DNA of 45,426 bases from Methanoregula sp. PtaB.Bin085 (GTDB lineage Archaea; Halobacteriota; Methanomicrobia; Methanomicrobiales; Methanospirillaceae), in contig NZ_MVQB01000041.1 in assembly GCF_002067035.1 (NCBI RefSeq), positions 1-45,426 of the forward strand, in the 5' to 3' direction. Position 1 is the stretch's first letter, and each line of letters begins with the position of its first letter. The notes below the pieces were generated by a model that worked only from the letters and a program-made list of their open reading frames with translations, ran no database searches and was not told where the DNA came from. A program made the position numbers and the translations under genes. Below are positions 8,499 through 16,775 of the stretch, piece by piece.

Positions 8499-9071
8499 TC
8501 ACATGTCCAGGAGGAACCTGGCCACCCGGTCGATATCCGCACCGGCCCGGATGACCTTCTTATCCGCCAGGTCGACAACCGTGCTCGGGATACCGGCCAG
8601 CCTGCCGCCATCAATGAGGAACTCGTACGGGACGGTACATTCGGAAGGGATGACCGGATCTTTTGCCCCGTGAAGGTTGGCGCTGGTTGCCGTTATCGGC
8701 CCGTCGAACCTCACTATCAGTTCACGGGCCAGGTCATGCGCCGGCATCCGGATCCCAATGAGGCCGGTCCCGCCGGTCAGTATCGCAGGGATCATCCTTC
8801 GGGCCGGGAGCACCACCGTGACCGGCCCCGGCAGGAACGCAGCAAGGAACGGCTCCTGCGCCGGTTCAACGCGGGCAACGGCATGGAGCATCTCGAAGTC
8901 AGCAACAGCGATCGAGACCGGCATGGCAAGCGGCCGTTTCTTGGCCTCGTACACGTGTGCGATCGCCTCATCGGAGAGAGCGTCGGCGCCAAGCCCGTAT
9001 ACGGTTTCTGTCGGATAGACAACGAGGCCGTCATGCGAGAGGACGGCAACGGCCTTTTCGAGCCGGTCCAT
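8499..9071 (-). CDS. L-threonylcarbamoyladenylate synthase (Sua5/YciO/YrdC)
   Basis: Makes threonylcarbamoyl-AMP from threonine, bicarbonate and ATP, the donor for the t6A37 modification of ANN-decoding tRNAs. The 190-aa protein has the YrdC signature VVYPTETVYGLGADA near the N-terminus, the KKRP element (AKKRPLAMPVSI), the LPGPVTVVLPA motif and SANLHG. It is the short, single-domain YrdC form without the Sua5 C-terminal domain. The frame extends 12 codons upstream into the previous gene; the start at 9071 (MDRLEKAVAVL) sits 1 bp from the preceding stop and fits the family better. It is translationally close to the ACT gene and lies downstream of a tRNA gene. Confidence 0.92.
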   Translation of the reverse strand: MDRLEKAVAVLSHDGLVVYPTETVYGLGADALSDEAIAHVYEAKKRPLAMPVSIAVADFEMLHAVARVEPAQEPFLAAFLPGPVTVVLPARRMIPAILTGGTGLIGIRMPAHDLARELIVRFDGPITATSANLHGAKDPVIPSECTVPYEFLIDGGRLAGIPSTVVDLADKKVIRAGADIDRVARFLLDM

Positions 9072-9072
9072 C

Positions 9073-9756
9073 CTAGAACTCACGCCCGCGGACCCGGTTG
9101 ATATCAAAGACTGCTTTCGAGCTGATATGCATCACGGCAAACACCCCTGCCTGTACAGGGTCGGTCACGACAAGGTCGGCATGTTCGGGGACGGTTCCCG
9201 CCATTTTAAGGGCGATGACCGGGATCCCTGCCTCCCGCACACGATCGACCGCTTTCGAGATGTTGCCGCCCATCAGCGAACCGGCAAGGACAAGGATGGA
9301 TGCCCGGGGAAGGCGGGTGACCGCGTCCACCGCGAGGGCGAGGTTCTGCTCGCCCACGAGCGGGATGGTATCCACCGAGATCCGCTCCCCGCGGATGTTG
9401 TGGCGGTCTGCCTCGTTGACGGCTCCCACTGCCACCTGCGCGACCTGCGCACCTCCCCCGATGATGATCACCCGCGAGCCGAAGATATGGCCGAAGGGCC
9501 GGTAGGCTTTCACATCCTTTACCGACGGGATGTTGTTCAGGTCCTCCAGCAGCTGGTCGTGGTCGTCAGCAGGACCGCAGTCATACTCAAAATAGAGTTC
9601 TGCCATCCCGGCATACGGCCCGGTATCGAACAGCTCCTGGTTGATCAGAACGATATTACCCTCGTGATCGGCAACAACGGCTGCAATGTCCCGCAGGACT
9701 CCGCGCCGGTTCTCCGCGATGATCCGTATTGCCGAGCGTTCAGGTTCAGCATCCAT
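9073..9756 (-). CDS. ACT domain / DUF5612 protein
   Basis: A 227-aa protein. Residues 6-75 form an ACT domain (AIRIIAENRRGVLRDIAAVVADHEGNI), a small ligand-binding regulatory fold. Residues 85-215 are the DUF5612 region, with a nucleotide-fold look (RVIIIGGGAQVAQVAVGA; ASILVLAGSLMGGNISKAV; IPVIALKMAG). It is widespread in methanogens but its ligand and target are not established; amino-acid sensing is a reasonable guess from the ACT domain. It starts 14 bp after the tRNA-Gly gene on the same strand, so co-transcription is likely, and its stop almost touches the Sua5/YrdC start. Confidence 0.85.
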   Translation of the reverse strand: MDAEPERSAIRIIAENRRGVLRDIAAVVADHEGNIVLINQELFDTGPYAGMAELYFEYDCGPADDHDQLLEDLNNIPSVKDVKAYRPFGHIFGSRVIIIGGGAQVAQVAVGAVNEADRHNIRGERISVDTIPLVGEQNLALAVDAVTRLPRASILVLAGSLMGGNISKAVDRVREAGIPVIALKMAGTVPEHADLVVTDPVQAGVFAVMHISSKAVFDINRVRGREF

Positions 9757-9769
9757 AGACAGGCCGTGA

Positions 9770-9840
9770 TGCGATAACCGGGGATCGAACCCGGGTTAGA
9801 AGCTTGGGAAGCTCCTGTCCTACCGCTAGACTATTATCGC
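9770..9840 (-). tRNA. tRNA-Gly (anticodon CCC)
   Basis: On the minus strand the sequence folds as a full cloverleaf: acceptor GCGATAA/TTATCGC, D stem GTCT/GGAC with a short AGCGGTA loop, anticodon stem GGAGC/GCTTC with loop TTCCCAA (anticodon CCC, reading GGG), T stem CCGGG/CCCGG with loop TTCGATC. The discriminator is A. CCA is not encoded and no intron is seen. A TATA-like TTTATTTATG lies about 40 bp upstream. Confidence 0.95.
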
Positions 9841-9889
9841 GCACTGTTCGTGTGTTCTCTAATACTACGTGATTTTCACATAAATAAAG

Positions 9890-9942
9890 TGCTTATCCCC
9901 CAACGGGTGGCGGCCGTTGCCGCAGGACAAAGGGGATATCAT
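9890..9942. other. Inverted repeat between tRNA and surface-protein gene
   Basis: TATCCCC (9892-9898) pairs with GGGGATA (9934-9940), and inside it AACGG pairs with CCGTT, so the region can form a two-part hairpin. It lies between divergent genes and could be a binding site or leader structure. No further meaning is clear. Confidence 0.35.
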
Positions 9943-10087
9943 GGGAACAGTTCCATGTTTTTAAACCGGGCCGATCCATGTACGTATACGACACCCGGTC
10001 GTCCCGTACTGACATCCTGTTCCTGGCTCAGGCAGCCCGCCACCGGATCCATGCGGGAGACCGGGTTATCAACCGGAGTAATAACCC

Positions 10088-11035
10088 ATGTCGCTTCGAA
10101 CCGCGTGTATTCATCTCCTTGCAGCCGTATTCCTGGCTGCGGTCGTCATCCCTGTCCTTGCCGAGACTGACATCTCCCAGAATACGAAAGTCATCTACCA
10201 GACCCCCTTCTCTTCGGATCCCCGCTGGGAGACGAACAGCCCCTCCTCCGATTACTGGGACCCGGCAACCGGACGGTACCATTTCTCGATCGAACCGAGC
10301 ACCCAGAATTACGCGTGGAAGGAGATCCCCCGGACTGACGGCTCCTTTACCTTCGAGTACGATGTGACGTTTGACCGGGTCGACGACGGCGCAACGTTCC
10401 GGTTCGGCCTCACCAGCAGTGAGATGGACTTCAACAAGGGTCCCAACGTCATCACCATGTTCTCGAACGGTAAGCACGGTAAGATCATGTCGCTGCACCT
10501 GGTCACGGTGGCAAGCAAGCAGATGGTGGTGAACAGCAAGAACGAAGATTACGAGACGAGCGGTAATATCGCGTACAAGGGCCCCACGGTCCGGTACGAG
10601 CTGAACAAGACTTACCACGTGGTCCTTGAGTACGATGACGATATCACCACGGCGACCATGCGGGTCAGTGACAAGGCGAGCGGGAAGGAGGTCTGGGTAT
10701 ACTACCTGAAAACGGTGGAAAAATTCCGTGGGATGACCCGTATCTTCCTTGGCTCCAAAGGCGATTACGGGCAGATGTACACGTATGCCCGCGGGTATAT
10801 CGATAATGTCCGGCTCACCGTGCCCGGCCCGGCACCGACACCTGTTGAGACTGCCGCGGTTGTCACAACAGAGACCACGGTGCCGGTGACAACGAAAACC
10901 ATAACACTCCCGACAGCACTCCCGAAAGATACCGCAACCCCGACACCCGAATCCCCCGCGGGCGTCCATACGGTTTTCATGGCCATCGGGATCATCACAG
11001 CCTGCATGCTTCTTTCCGGTATGAAGAAGTCCTGA
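10088..11035 (+). CDS. Membrane-anchored surface protein with lectin-like domain
   Basis: The 315-aa protein has a signal peptide (hydrophobic residues 8-24, ending PVLAETD), an extracellular beta-rich domain (about 35-235), a Thr/Pro-rich stalk (PTPVETAAVVTTETTVPVTT onward) and a C-terminal TM anchor (VFMAIGIITACMLLSG) with a KKS tail. The domain holds DGSFTFEYDVTFDRVDDGATFRFGLT and ends GYIDNVRLTVP, the closing strand typical of LamG/concanavalin-A-like jellyroll domains. Ligand unknown; binding of sugar or cell-surface polymers is plausible. The stalk is probably O-glycosylated and the protein is a candidate AglB target (NKT sequon). A TTTTTAAACC promoter-like box is at about 9957-9966 and a T6 tract follows the stop. 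Confidence 0.8.
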   Translation: MSLRTACIHLLAAVFLAAVVIPVLAETDISQNTKVIYQTPFSSDPRWETNSPSSDYWDPATGRYHFSIEPSTQNYAWKEIPRTDGSFTFEYDVTFDRVDDGATFRFGLTSSEMDFNKGPNVITMFSNGKHGKIMSLHLVTVASKQMVVNSKNEDYETSGNIAYKGPTVRYELNKTYHVVLEYDDDITTATMRVSDKASGKEVWVYYLKTVEKFRGMTRIFLGSKGDYGQMYTYARGYIDNVRLTVPGPAPTPVETAAVVTTETTVPVTTKTITLPTALPKDTATPTPESPAGVHTVFMAIGIITACMLLSGMKKS

Positions 11036-11039
11036 TCCC

Positions 11040-11045
11040 TTTTTT
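11040..11045 (+). terminator. T-tract after surface protein
   Basis: Six T residues start 5 bp after the stop codon, a typical archaeal U-rich end. Confidence 0.4.
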
Positions 11046-11394
11046 CAGGGGCTTCCTTCGAAAACCCGGCAGCCCTTTTTCCCGTTCCTGATGGCACACC
11101 GGGCGGGGACCTTTTCATGGAGAACTGATACCTGCAGATCAATAACCGTATGATGGTTCTGCCACGACAGTATCATGGTTTTTTCAGACTATTTAACCCG
11201 CAGCAGAAATTCTGATCCGTCCTGTCAAAGACCAGATGGTCGTTTTCAGCATCAGGACTGGTGACAACCAGTGGTATCCTTCCCAGGATTTTGGTTATCC
11301 GGGTTGTCAGGTGTCGAAGAACGCCGGTGGGTTCTTATCCCCTTCAAGGTTCTGATGAACCTTTCGGGAAAAAAGTATTGGCTTGTATGTATGA
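11046..11394. other. Gene-free stretch
   Basis: I see no convincing gene here on either strand. Open frames lack a ribosome site, domain pattern or coding-like composition. A T-rich GGTTTTTTC and an ATTTAACCC box near 11177-11199 may be promoter debris. Confidence 0.4.
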
Positions 11395-11832
11395 TTACAG
11401 GGAGGATTGCAGCTCCCTGTACTCTGGAGTGAGAGCTGGTCCGGTCCAATACCGCCTGTGGATGAGAGCGGCGCCGGGCCATATCGTGTTGTTGTTCACA
11501 TTCCTGTGTGAGGAGATACCGGGGATGTGCATGGAGTGGTCATCGTTCATACGGGTGCGTGGCTCTTTTCCATGGGAGGCAGGTGAGGACCGGGCAGGTG
11601 GTGTCATGGTGCTTTCATGATCGTGACTGCTCAGGACCGGTGCCAGGTATGCGGCGGGGGTATCCCGCGCCAGAGGTGAGTATGGGGTCACCGTGGCACC
11701 CTGCGGGGAAGATACGCTCCGGCACCCAACCGTGCAGGAGTGCTCGGCCCCGGCTGCTCCGGACGGCGATGCAGGCATGCCGGCCGGGAGTGTGACGAGC
11801 GCGATCCCGGTCATGATTTTTCCCAGATCCAT
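11395..11832 (-). CDS. Possible small secreted protein
   Basis: A tentative 145-aa gene. Starting at 11832 it has a plausible signal peptide (MDLGKIMTGIALVTLPAG, then PASPSGAAGAEHSC), an AGGAG ribosome site 7 bp before the ATG and a TATA-like AATTTATC about 90 bp upstream. The mature part is Ser/Pro/His-rich with no recognised domain and two Cys near the new N-terminus. It would be divergent from the wHTH-FHA gene. The weak composition means it could be chance; the start signals are the main support. Confidence 0.4.
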   Translation of the reverse strand: MDLGKIMTGIALVTLPAGMPASPSGAAGAEHSCTVGCRSVSSPQGATVTPYSPLARDTPAAYLAPVLSSHDHESTMTPPARSSPASHGKEPRTRMNDDHSMHIPGISSHRNVNNNTIWPGAALIHRRYWTGPALTPEYRELQSSL

Positions 11833-12079
11833 CAGACGCTCCTGTGAGGAAATTTGCGTGGGTCGGTGACACGCCGAAACAGAATCGTGTATCACCTGGT
11901 ACCAGAGTCATTGGGAGAGCAGATAAATTCCCCGAATAACCGTGGTTGGAGGGTGTAACTCAGGAGTTAAATGCTGGAACCTGCGGGATGCAAACGGGGA
12001 GAGAATTTAAACCGTAACGACATTATCTTGTGGTGCGAAAACAAGTACCAATGCTACGAGCACATGCTGGTGGAGCGTA

Positions 12080-12868
12080 ATGGCGGACCCTGCAGACAAA
12101 TCCCCTACCCTGATCATCCATGAAGAGTCGGACTCGCTTGAGGAACTCTCGGAATACCTCGATGTCCTTTCAAGCAGCGCCCGGCTCAGGATCCTGAAGT
12201 TCCTTGAGAAGAAACCGCGCGATGCACGTTCGATATCGCGCGAGATCGAGACCAGTTATGAAAATACCAAGAAACATCTCGACAAGCTCCTGAGCATCGG
12301 CGTTATCAAGAAAGAGGCCGGCCTCGGGGCCCCCACGTCAAAAGGGATCCACCCGGTCTGGGAATATTCGCTCGTGCCCGGGGGGCTTGAAGCAATTATC
12401 CGCAACCTCGGGCTCTTTTCCAACACCAAGGTTCAGGTAATGGGAAGCGAGATCGCCAAAAGGCTCGATGAGGTCAAGAGCACGCTCAACCGGGAGGTTC
12501 TCGGTGACGTTCCCGCGGTCATCATCCTTGGCGGATCGGACGATGCCAGGGTTTTCCTCCTGAAGACCGACACGGTCAGTATTGGCAGGGTCGACCCGGC
12601 GAACCGTGCGGCATACCGGGACGGCGAGGACGTGGTACTCTCCGAGAGCTACTCGGCAGTCACCCGCGTCTCCAGGCCCCATGGCAGGATCGTCAGGGAC
12701 AAGGACGCCTGGTATATCGAGGATTGCGGCAGCACGGGAGGCACCCAGCTGAACAACAGGCGCCTCGAGAAGGGTATCCGGACGCTGCTCCACGATGGCG
12801 ACCTCGTGGAACTGGCAAAAGGGGTCACCGGGGTCCGGTTCCTCGTGATCCTTCCAAAGGATCATTGA
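12080..12868 (+). CDS. Winged-helix regulator fused to an FHA domain
   Basis: The 262-aa protein has an ArsR-like winged helix at about 22-80 (SARLRILKFLEKKPRDARSI, then NTKKHLDKLLSIGVIKKE), a coiled linker (about 110-150), and a C-terminal FHA domain (about 155-260). The FHA marks are VSIGR, SRPHGRI and DCGSTGGTQLNN, close to the GR / SRxH / STNGT pattern that reads phospho-threonine. The design suggests DNA binding switched by binding to a phosphorylated partner, or by its own phosphorylation. The receptor-type Ser/Thr kinase starts 81 bp downstream on the same strand, which makes it the obvious partner. GGAG precedes the ATG; GAATTTAAACC at about 12003 is a likely promoter element. Confidence 0.88.
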   Translation: MADPADKSPTLIIHEESDSLEELSEYLDVLSSSARLRILKFLEKKPRDARSISREIETSYENTKKHLDKLLSIGVIKKEAGLGAPTSKGIHPVWEYSLVPGGLEAIIRNLGLFSNTKVQVMGSEIAKRLDEVKSTLNREVLGDVPAVIILGGSDDARVFLLKTDTVSIGRVDPANRAAYRDGEDVVLSESYSAVTRVSRPHGRIVRDKDAWYIEDCGSTGGTQLNNRRLEKGIRTLLHDGDLVELAKGVTGVRFLVILPKDH

Positions 12869-12869
12869 G

Positions 12870-12912
12870 ATATTTTATATTCCTTGTACAGCGAACCTTA
12901 TTTTTAAACATT
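12870..12912 (+). promoter_or_regulatory. Possible promoter for the receptor kinase
   Basis: The gap after the FHA gene has ATATTTTATATTCC (about 12872-12885), a good TATA match about 70 bp before the kinase ATG. The kinase may thus have its own promoter in addition to read-through from the FHA gene. Confidence 0.4.
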
Positions 12913-12949
12913 GGACGCGGGGACAACAGGATCCCCAAAGAACCGGCTC

Positions 12950-15241
12950 ATGATACTGCACTCCCGTTTTATCAGCATGCTGACTCTCGCGGCGCTGCTT
13001 CTTATGAGCGTATGCTGCCTGCCGGCTGCTGCCGCAGAGCACATCGTTGCCCCGTCGGGAGCTGAATTTGTCTCCATCCAGGAAGCGGTCGAGTGGGCCT
13101 CGGCCGGGGATGTCATATTTGTCGAGAGCGGGACCTACTTCGAGACCATAACCCTGAACAAAAAGATCGCCCTTGTCGGTATCGACAGCGGCCGCGGGCT
13201 CCCGGTCATCGATGCCGCCCGGAAAGGCAACGGCGTGGATATCCGGGTGGATAACTGTACCGTCGAGCACTTTGTCATCCAGAACGGGTCGCTCTTCGCC
13301 GGTATCCGTGCCGGATCCAGTGACAATATCCTGCGGAAGAATACGATCCGGGATTTCAGCCAGGGAATCCTCCTCGACTCCTCGAAAGGGAGCCTTGTTA
13401 CCGGCAACAATATTACCCAGAACGGACGGGCGGGGATTGCCCTTGAATCGTCGAATTCCAATGACATCGAATACAACAGCGTATCGAAGAATACCATCGG
13501 GATCACCCTCGATGAGTATTCGCTGTCAAACAGGATCAGCCGGAACAACTTCATCAACAACCAGAACGTGATCTCGAAGAGCGCCACCTCGCGGTGGGTG
13601 TCCCAGGATACGTTTTCCTATACCTACCTCGGCCACCGGCAGCAGAGCCGGATGGGCAACTACTGGAGCGATTACCGGGGGAAGGACCGGAACAGTGACG
13701 GTATCGGTGACACACCCTACACGATCACGCTCGGGGGCAATCCCAAGGCTATCCTCGAATCCAGCCAGAACATCATCGATGCGTATCCTCTCATGGATCC
13801 CACGGATTACTATACCAGTGTATCCGTTGTCCCGCCATCGGCTGTGACAAACCCCGTGTTCCCCGGGACAACGGAATCCGCCCAGACATCGCCTGCAGCC
13901 GCGGTGACAACCCCCCTGCCGCAAACTCCCCGGCAGCCCCTTGTCCGCGGCTTTTCCCTCACCGGCCCGGTTATCCTGTGGGGATCAGTGATTATCCTTG
14001 GCATCGCGATCGTTTCAGGTCTGTACCTGATGCGCCGGAGGAAAACCGGCAGCGGAACACCCCCGGCAGAAGAACCCGCACCCCCCGCACCCTCCGTACC
14101 GCCCGAATCTGCCGCAGAACCGGATAATCTTAACCAGGCCGCAGGAACGGACGGCATATCCTCCCAGGATACCGTGGCCATGCCTGCTCCTCTTGCACAG
14201 CGGGTTACCGACGGACTGAAAACCGCCCTGATTGGCATCACGAAGACCACGACAGAGGTTGCACGGGCTGGCGCTGCAGCAACCATCCCGCTCACCGCCA
14301 GGGCGGCGGAGGTCCTCCGGACCGTGGTTGCCGACCGTTCGCGATCCCCCGCACCGGCAACCGCGGTGCCCCGGACCGCCCACCCTGAGGCTCTTGAATC
14401 CCCCCCGATCGTTCCCGCTCCTGAGCAGAAGAACTATTTCCCGCGGGAGCTTGAGAGCAAGTATACCGATATCACCTACGTGGGAAGGGGCGGCATTGCC
14501 TGGGTCTTCTCAGCAAGGAGAAAGGATAACGGCGTGAAAGTTGCCGTCAAGATCCCCATCAGTTTCGATGAGACGACCGGAAAGTGTTTCCTGAACGAGA
14601 TCGCGGCATGGGAGACCCTGCGCCATGACAATATTGTCGAAGTGACGGCAGTCAATATCCTTCCCGTCCCCTACGTCGAGATGGAGTTCGTGCCCGGTTC
14701 GCTGGAGGCCATGGAAAAACCGCTGCCGGTCTGGAAAGCGGTGCATATCATCCGGGGAGTGACCGCCGGTCTCCAGTACGCCCACGAGCACGGGTTCATC
14801 CACCGCGACATCAAGCCCCACAATATCCTTCTGACGGACGACGTGGTGCCCAAGATCACGGACTGGGGAATGAGCAAGGTGCTTGCCGCAGACGTAAAGA
14901 AGTCGAGCATTGCCGGGTTCTCGCTCTCGTACGCGGCGCCCGAGCAGGTTTCCCCGACGGAGTTTGGCAGGACCGGCGAACGCACGGATATCTACCAGCT
15001 GGGCGTGGTCTTCTACGAGCTGGTGACCGGATCGATCCCGTTCGGCGGCGAGAGTATCGTCGAGGTCGGGAATTCAATCCTGCGCGACGACCCGACCCCG
15101 CCCTCGGAGTACAACCCCGATGCCGAGGCCGTCCAGAAGATCATCCTGAAATGCCTTGAGAAGGACCCGGAACGCCGCTACCAGTCTGCTGCCGAGCTGC
15201 TGGGAGCCCTTGACGGGTACCTTGACGAGGATGACGGATAA
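12950..15241 (+). CDS. Transmembrane Ser/Thr protein kinase with extracellular NosD-like beta-helix
   Basis: The 763-aa protein is a receptor-type kinase. It has a signal peptide (SMLTLAALLLMSVCCLPAAAA), then a parallel beta-helix of PbH1/NosD repeats (about 30-270; NNITQNGRAGIALESSNSND) ending in the GNYWSDYRGKDRNSDGIGDTPY motif common in such proteins, a Thr/Pro stalk, one TM helix (about 340-361), a Pro/Ala-rich linker, and a kinase domain (about 505-760). Catalytic parts are intact: glycine loop GRGGIAWVFSA (about 511), K534 in VAVK, HRD at 618-620 with KPHN, DWG at 638-640 in place of DFG, and YAAPEQ. It probably senses an outside polymer and phosphorylates cytosolic targets such as the adjacent FHA regulator. 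A TTG at 12911 is an alternative start. Confidence 0.9.
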   Translation: MILHSRFISMLTLAALLLMSVCCLPAAAAEHIVAPSGAEFVSIQEAVEWASAGDVIFVESGTYFETITLNKKIALVGIDSGRGLPVIDAARKGNGVDIRVDNCTVEHFVIQNGSLFAGIRAGSSDNILRKNTIRDFSQGILLDSSKGSLVTGNNITQNGRAGIALESSNSNDIEYNSVSKNTIGITLDEYSLSNRISRNNFINNQNVISKSATSRWVSQDTFSYTYLGHRQQSRMGNYWSDYRGKDRNSDGIGDTPYTITLGGNPKAILESSQNIIDAYPLMDPTDYYTSVSVVPPSAVTNPVFPGTTESAQTSPAAAVTTPLPQTPRQPLVRGFSLTGPVILWGSVIILGIAIVSGLYLMRRRKTGSGTPPAEEPAPPAPSVPPESAAEPDNLNQAAGTDGISSQDTVAMPAPLAQRVTDGLKTALIGITKTTTEVARAGAAATIPLTARAAEVLRTVVADRSRSPAPATAVPRTAHPEALESPPIVPAPEQKNYFPRELESKYTDITYVGRGGIAWVFSARRKDNGVKVAVKIPISFDETTGKCFLNEIAAWETLRHDNIVEVTAVNILPVPYVEMEFVPGSLEAMEKPLPVWKAVHIIRGVTAGLQYAHEHGFIHRDIKPHNILLTDDVVPKITDWGMSKVLAADVKKSSIAGFSLSYAAPEQVSPTEFGRTGERTDIYQLGVVFYELVTGSIPFGGESIVEVGNSILRDDPTPPSEYNPDAEAVQKIILKCLEKDPERRYQSAAELLGALDGYLDEDDG

Positions 15242-15289
15242 TCATCGGTAAGGCTTGGTGCCCGTGAAGGAGGATTTGGCTGTTTCATC

Positions 15290-15481
15290 ATGGCAGAACA
15301 GGAAAAGCTCTACGAACCTGCCATCTGTGCCGGCTGCGAAGGTCTCGGCTGTTCCTATTGCCGGGGAACCGGGAGCGTCCTTGTCGAATCCCCGAAGAAA
15401 AAGTGCCCGCACTGCGATGGTGCGGGATGCATCTACTGCGGTTTCACCGGCTGGCACCGCCCCAAAGGGAAGTTCGACTGA
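15290..15481 (+). CDS. Small DnaJ-type zinc-finger protein
   Basis: The 63-aa protein is almost all CxxCxGxG-like modules: CAGCEGLGCSYCRGTG and CPHCDGAGCIYCGFTG. These are the zinc centres of the DnaJ cysteine-rich domain, here without a J domain. Such tiny proteins probably bind zinc and act as folding or redox helpers; the exact role is unknown. It lies 48 bp after the kinase gene. A GGAGG is present but 16 bp before the ATG, which is longer than normal. Confidence 0.8.
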   Translation: MAEQEKLYEPAICAGCEGLGCSYCRGTGSVLVESPKKKCPHCDGAGCIYCGFTGWHRPKGKFD

Positions 15482-15514
15482 AGGTGAATGTGCGGCGCAG
15501 GCTGCAATGAATGA

Positions 15515-16705
15515 TTACCCGAACCGCTGGTCCACCCGGCGCGGGATAACACATTCTCTGAACCGCCGCCCGAAGTACCGGTCGGTCATCCCGGCAATAT
15601 AGTCACGGACCAGCTCTGCCGGAGTCGCAGTATCCAGGTACCTGCTGCTGATCCAGCCGGTCCTGAGGAAATCGGTATAGATACGTGCCGACGTCCGCTC
15701 CTGCTCAAGGTCATCGAGGCAGGTGGCAAAGAGGGTGGCATACATCCGCTCGATCTTCTCCCGCTCGGATGTCAACCGCTCGTTGTCATAGATCTGCCTG
15801 CGGGAGAACCGGCGCAGGGCAATGAGGGCGTTCTCGGTCTCCCTGCTGTAGGAGATGAAGTTATCGCCGGCGGTGTCGCTGTTCTCGAGGAGATCGTAGA
15901 TGAGCGTGTTGATGATCTCGCTGTTGGAGGAGCCAAGGACGGTTGTCGCCTCCTCAGGCAGCGGCGTGTGCTCATCGATCAGGCCGATCTCCCGGGCGTC
16001 CTGCAGGTCCCTGCCGATGTACGCGATTGTGTCGGCGAACTTGACAACGCAGCCCTCGATCGTTGCCGGCCGGATGGGGCGGGTGCCCCCGGAAGCATCC
16101 TGTACCTTCTTATCGAATGCAAGCCAGCCGGGACAGGGCTCCGGACGGATCCTGACATCCTCTGCCTCGCCGTTATGGCAGAGGATCCCGTCCAGCACCT
16201 GGAGGGTGAGGTCGCAGTCTTCAATCCTGTCGAGGAAATGCACGCTCTGGACGTTATGGAAGAACTTCCCGATCCCGTACTGCTCACAGAGCCGCGAGAG
16301 GCACTTCTCACCGAAATGGCCGTAGGGGATATGCCCGATGTCATGGCCGAGGGCGATTGCCTCGATGAGGTCCTCGTTGAGCCGGAGGGACCTGCCGATC
16401 GTGCGGGCGATCCGCGATACCAGCTGGACATGGATGACCCGGTGGGTGATGTGGTCGTTCTCGATCAGGTAGAAGACCTGGGTCTTGTCGATGTACCGGG
16501 AATACGCGCGTGTATGAATGATCCGGTCTGCATCCCGCGAATACGGCGTGCGGATATCGTCCCTGACGCGGTTGTGCCGGCGGAGCGCATCGGCACTGAT
16601 CGTGGCACAGGGCGAGAGCAGTCCTTCCTGCCTGCCAATCTGTGCCCTGATGGATGAGAACATGCCGGGTTCAGGCACCCGACGGTGATCCTGGAGGGGA
16701 CTCAT
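15515..16705 (-). CDS. HD-domain dNTP triphosphohydrolase-like protein
   Basis: The 396-aa protein matches the dGTPase branch of the HD family, which cuts dNTPs to deoxynucleoside and triphosphate. Conserved parts are RTPYSRDADRIIHTRAYSRY (about 52-71), the HITHRVIHVQLVSRIAR helix, LGHDIGHIPYGHFGE (H121, D122), and a later ILCHNGE with the next metal ligands. The C-terminus is helical. Its likely job is control of dNTP pools or defence by nucleotide depletion. Start at 16705 has GAGATGA just before; an inner ATG at 16663 is less well placed. It is convergent with the kinase cluster and follows the PEBP genes on the same strand. Confidence 0.88.
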   Translation of the reverse strand: MSPLQDHRRVPEPGMFSSIRAQIGRQEGLLSPCATISADALRRHNRVRDDIRTPYSRDADRIIHTRAYSRYIDKTQVFYLIENDHITHRVIHVQLVSRIARTIGRSLRLNEDLIEAIALGHDIGHIPYGHFGEKCLSRLCEQYGIGKFFHNVQSVHFLDRIEDCDLTLQVLDGILCHNGEAEDVRIRPEPCPGWLAFDKKVQDASGGTRPIRPATIEGCVVKFADTIAYIGRDLQDAREIGLIDEHTPLPEEATTVLGSSNSEIINTLIYDLLENSDTAGDNFISYSRETENALIALRRFSRRQIYDNERLTSEREKIERMYATLFATCLDDLEQERTSARIYTDFLRTGWISSRYLDTATPAELVRDYIAGMTDRYFGRRFRECVIPRRVDQRFG

Positions 16706-16775
16706 TCATCTCAACGTCTCGTTCATGATCCTATAATCCTGCCGAACCCTGCACACGTTGCAGAATCCGGGGGAA

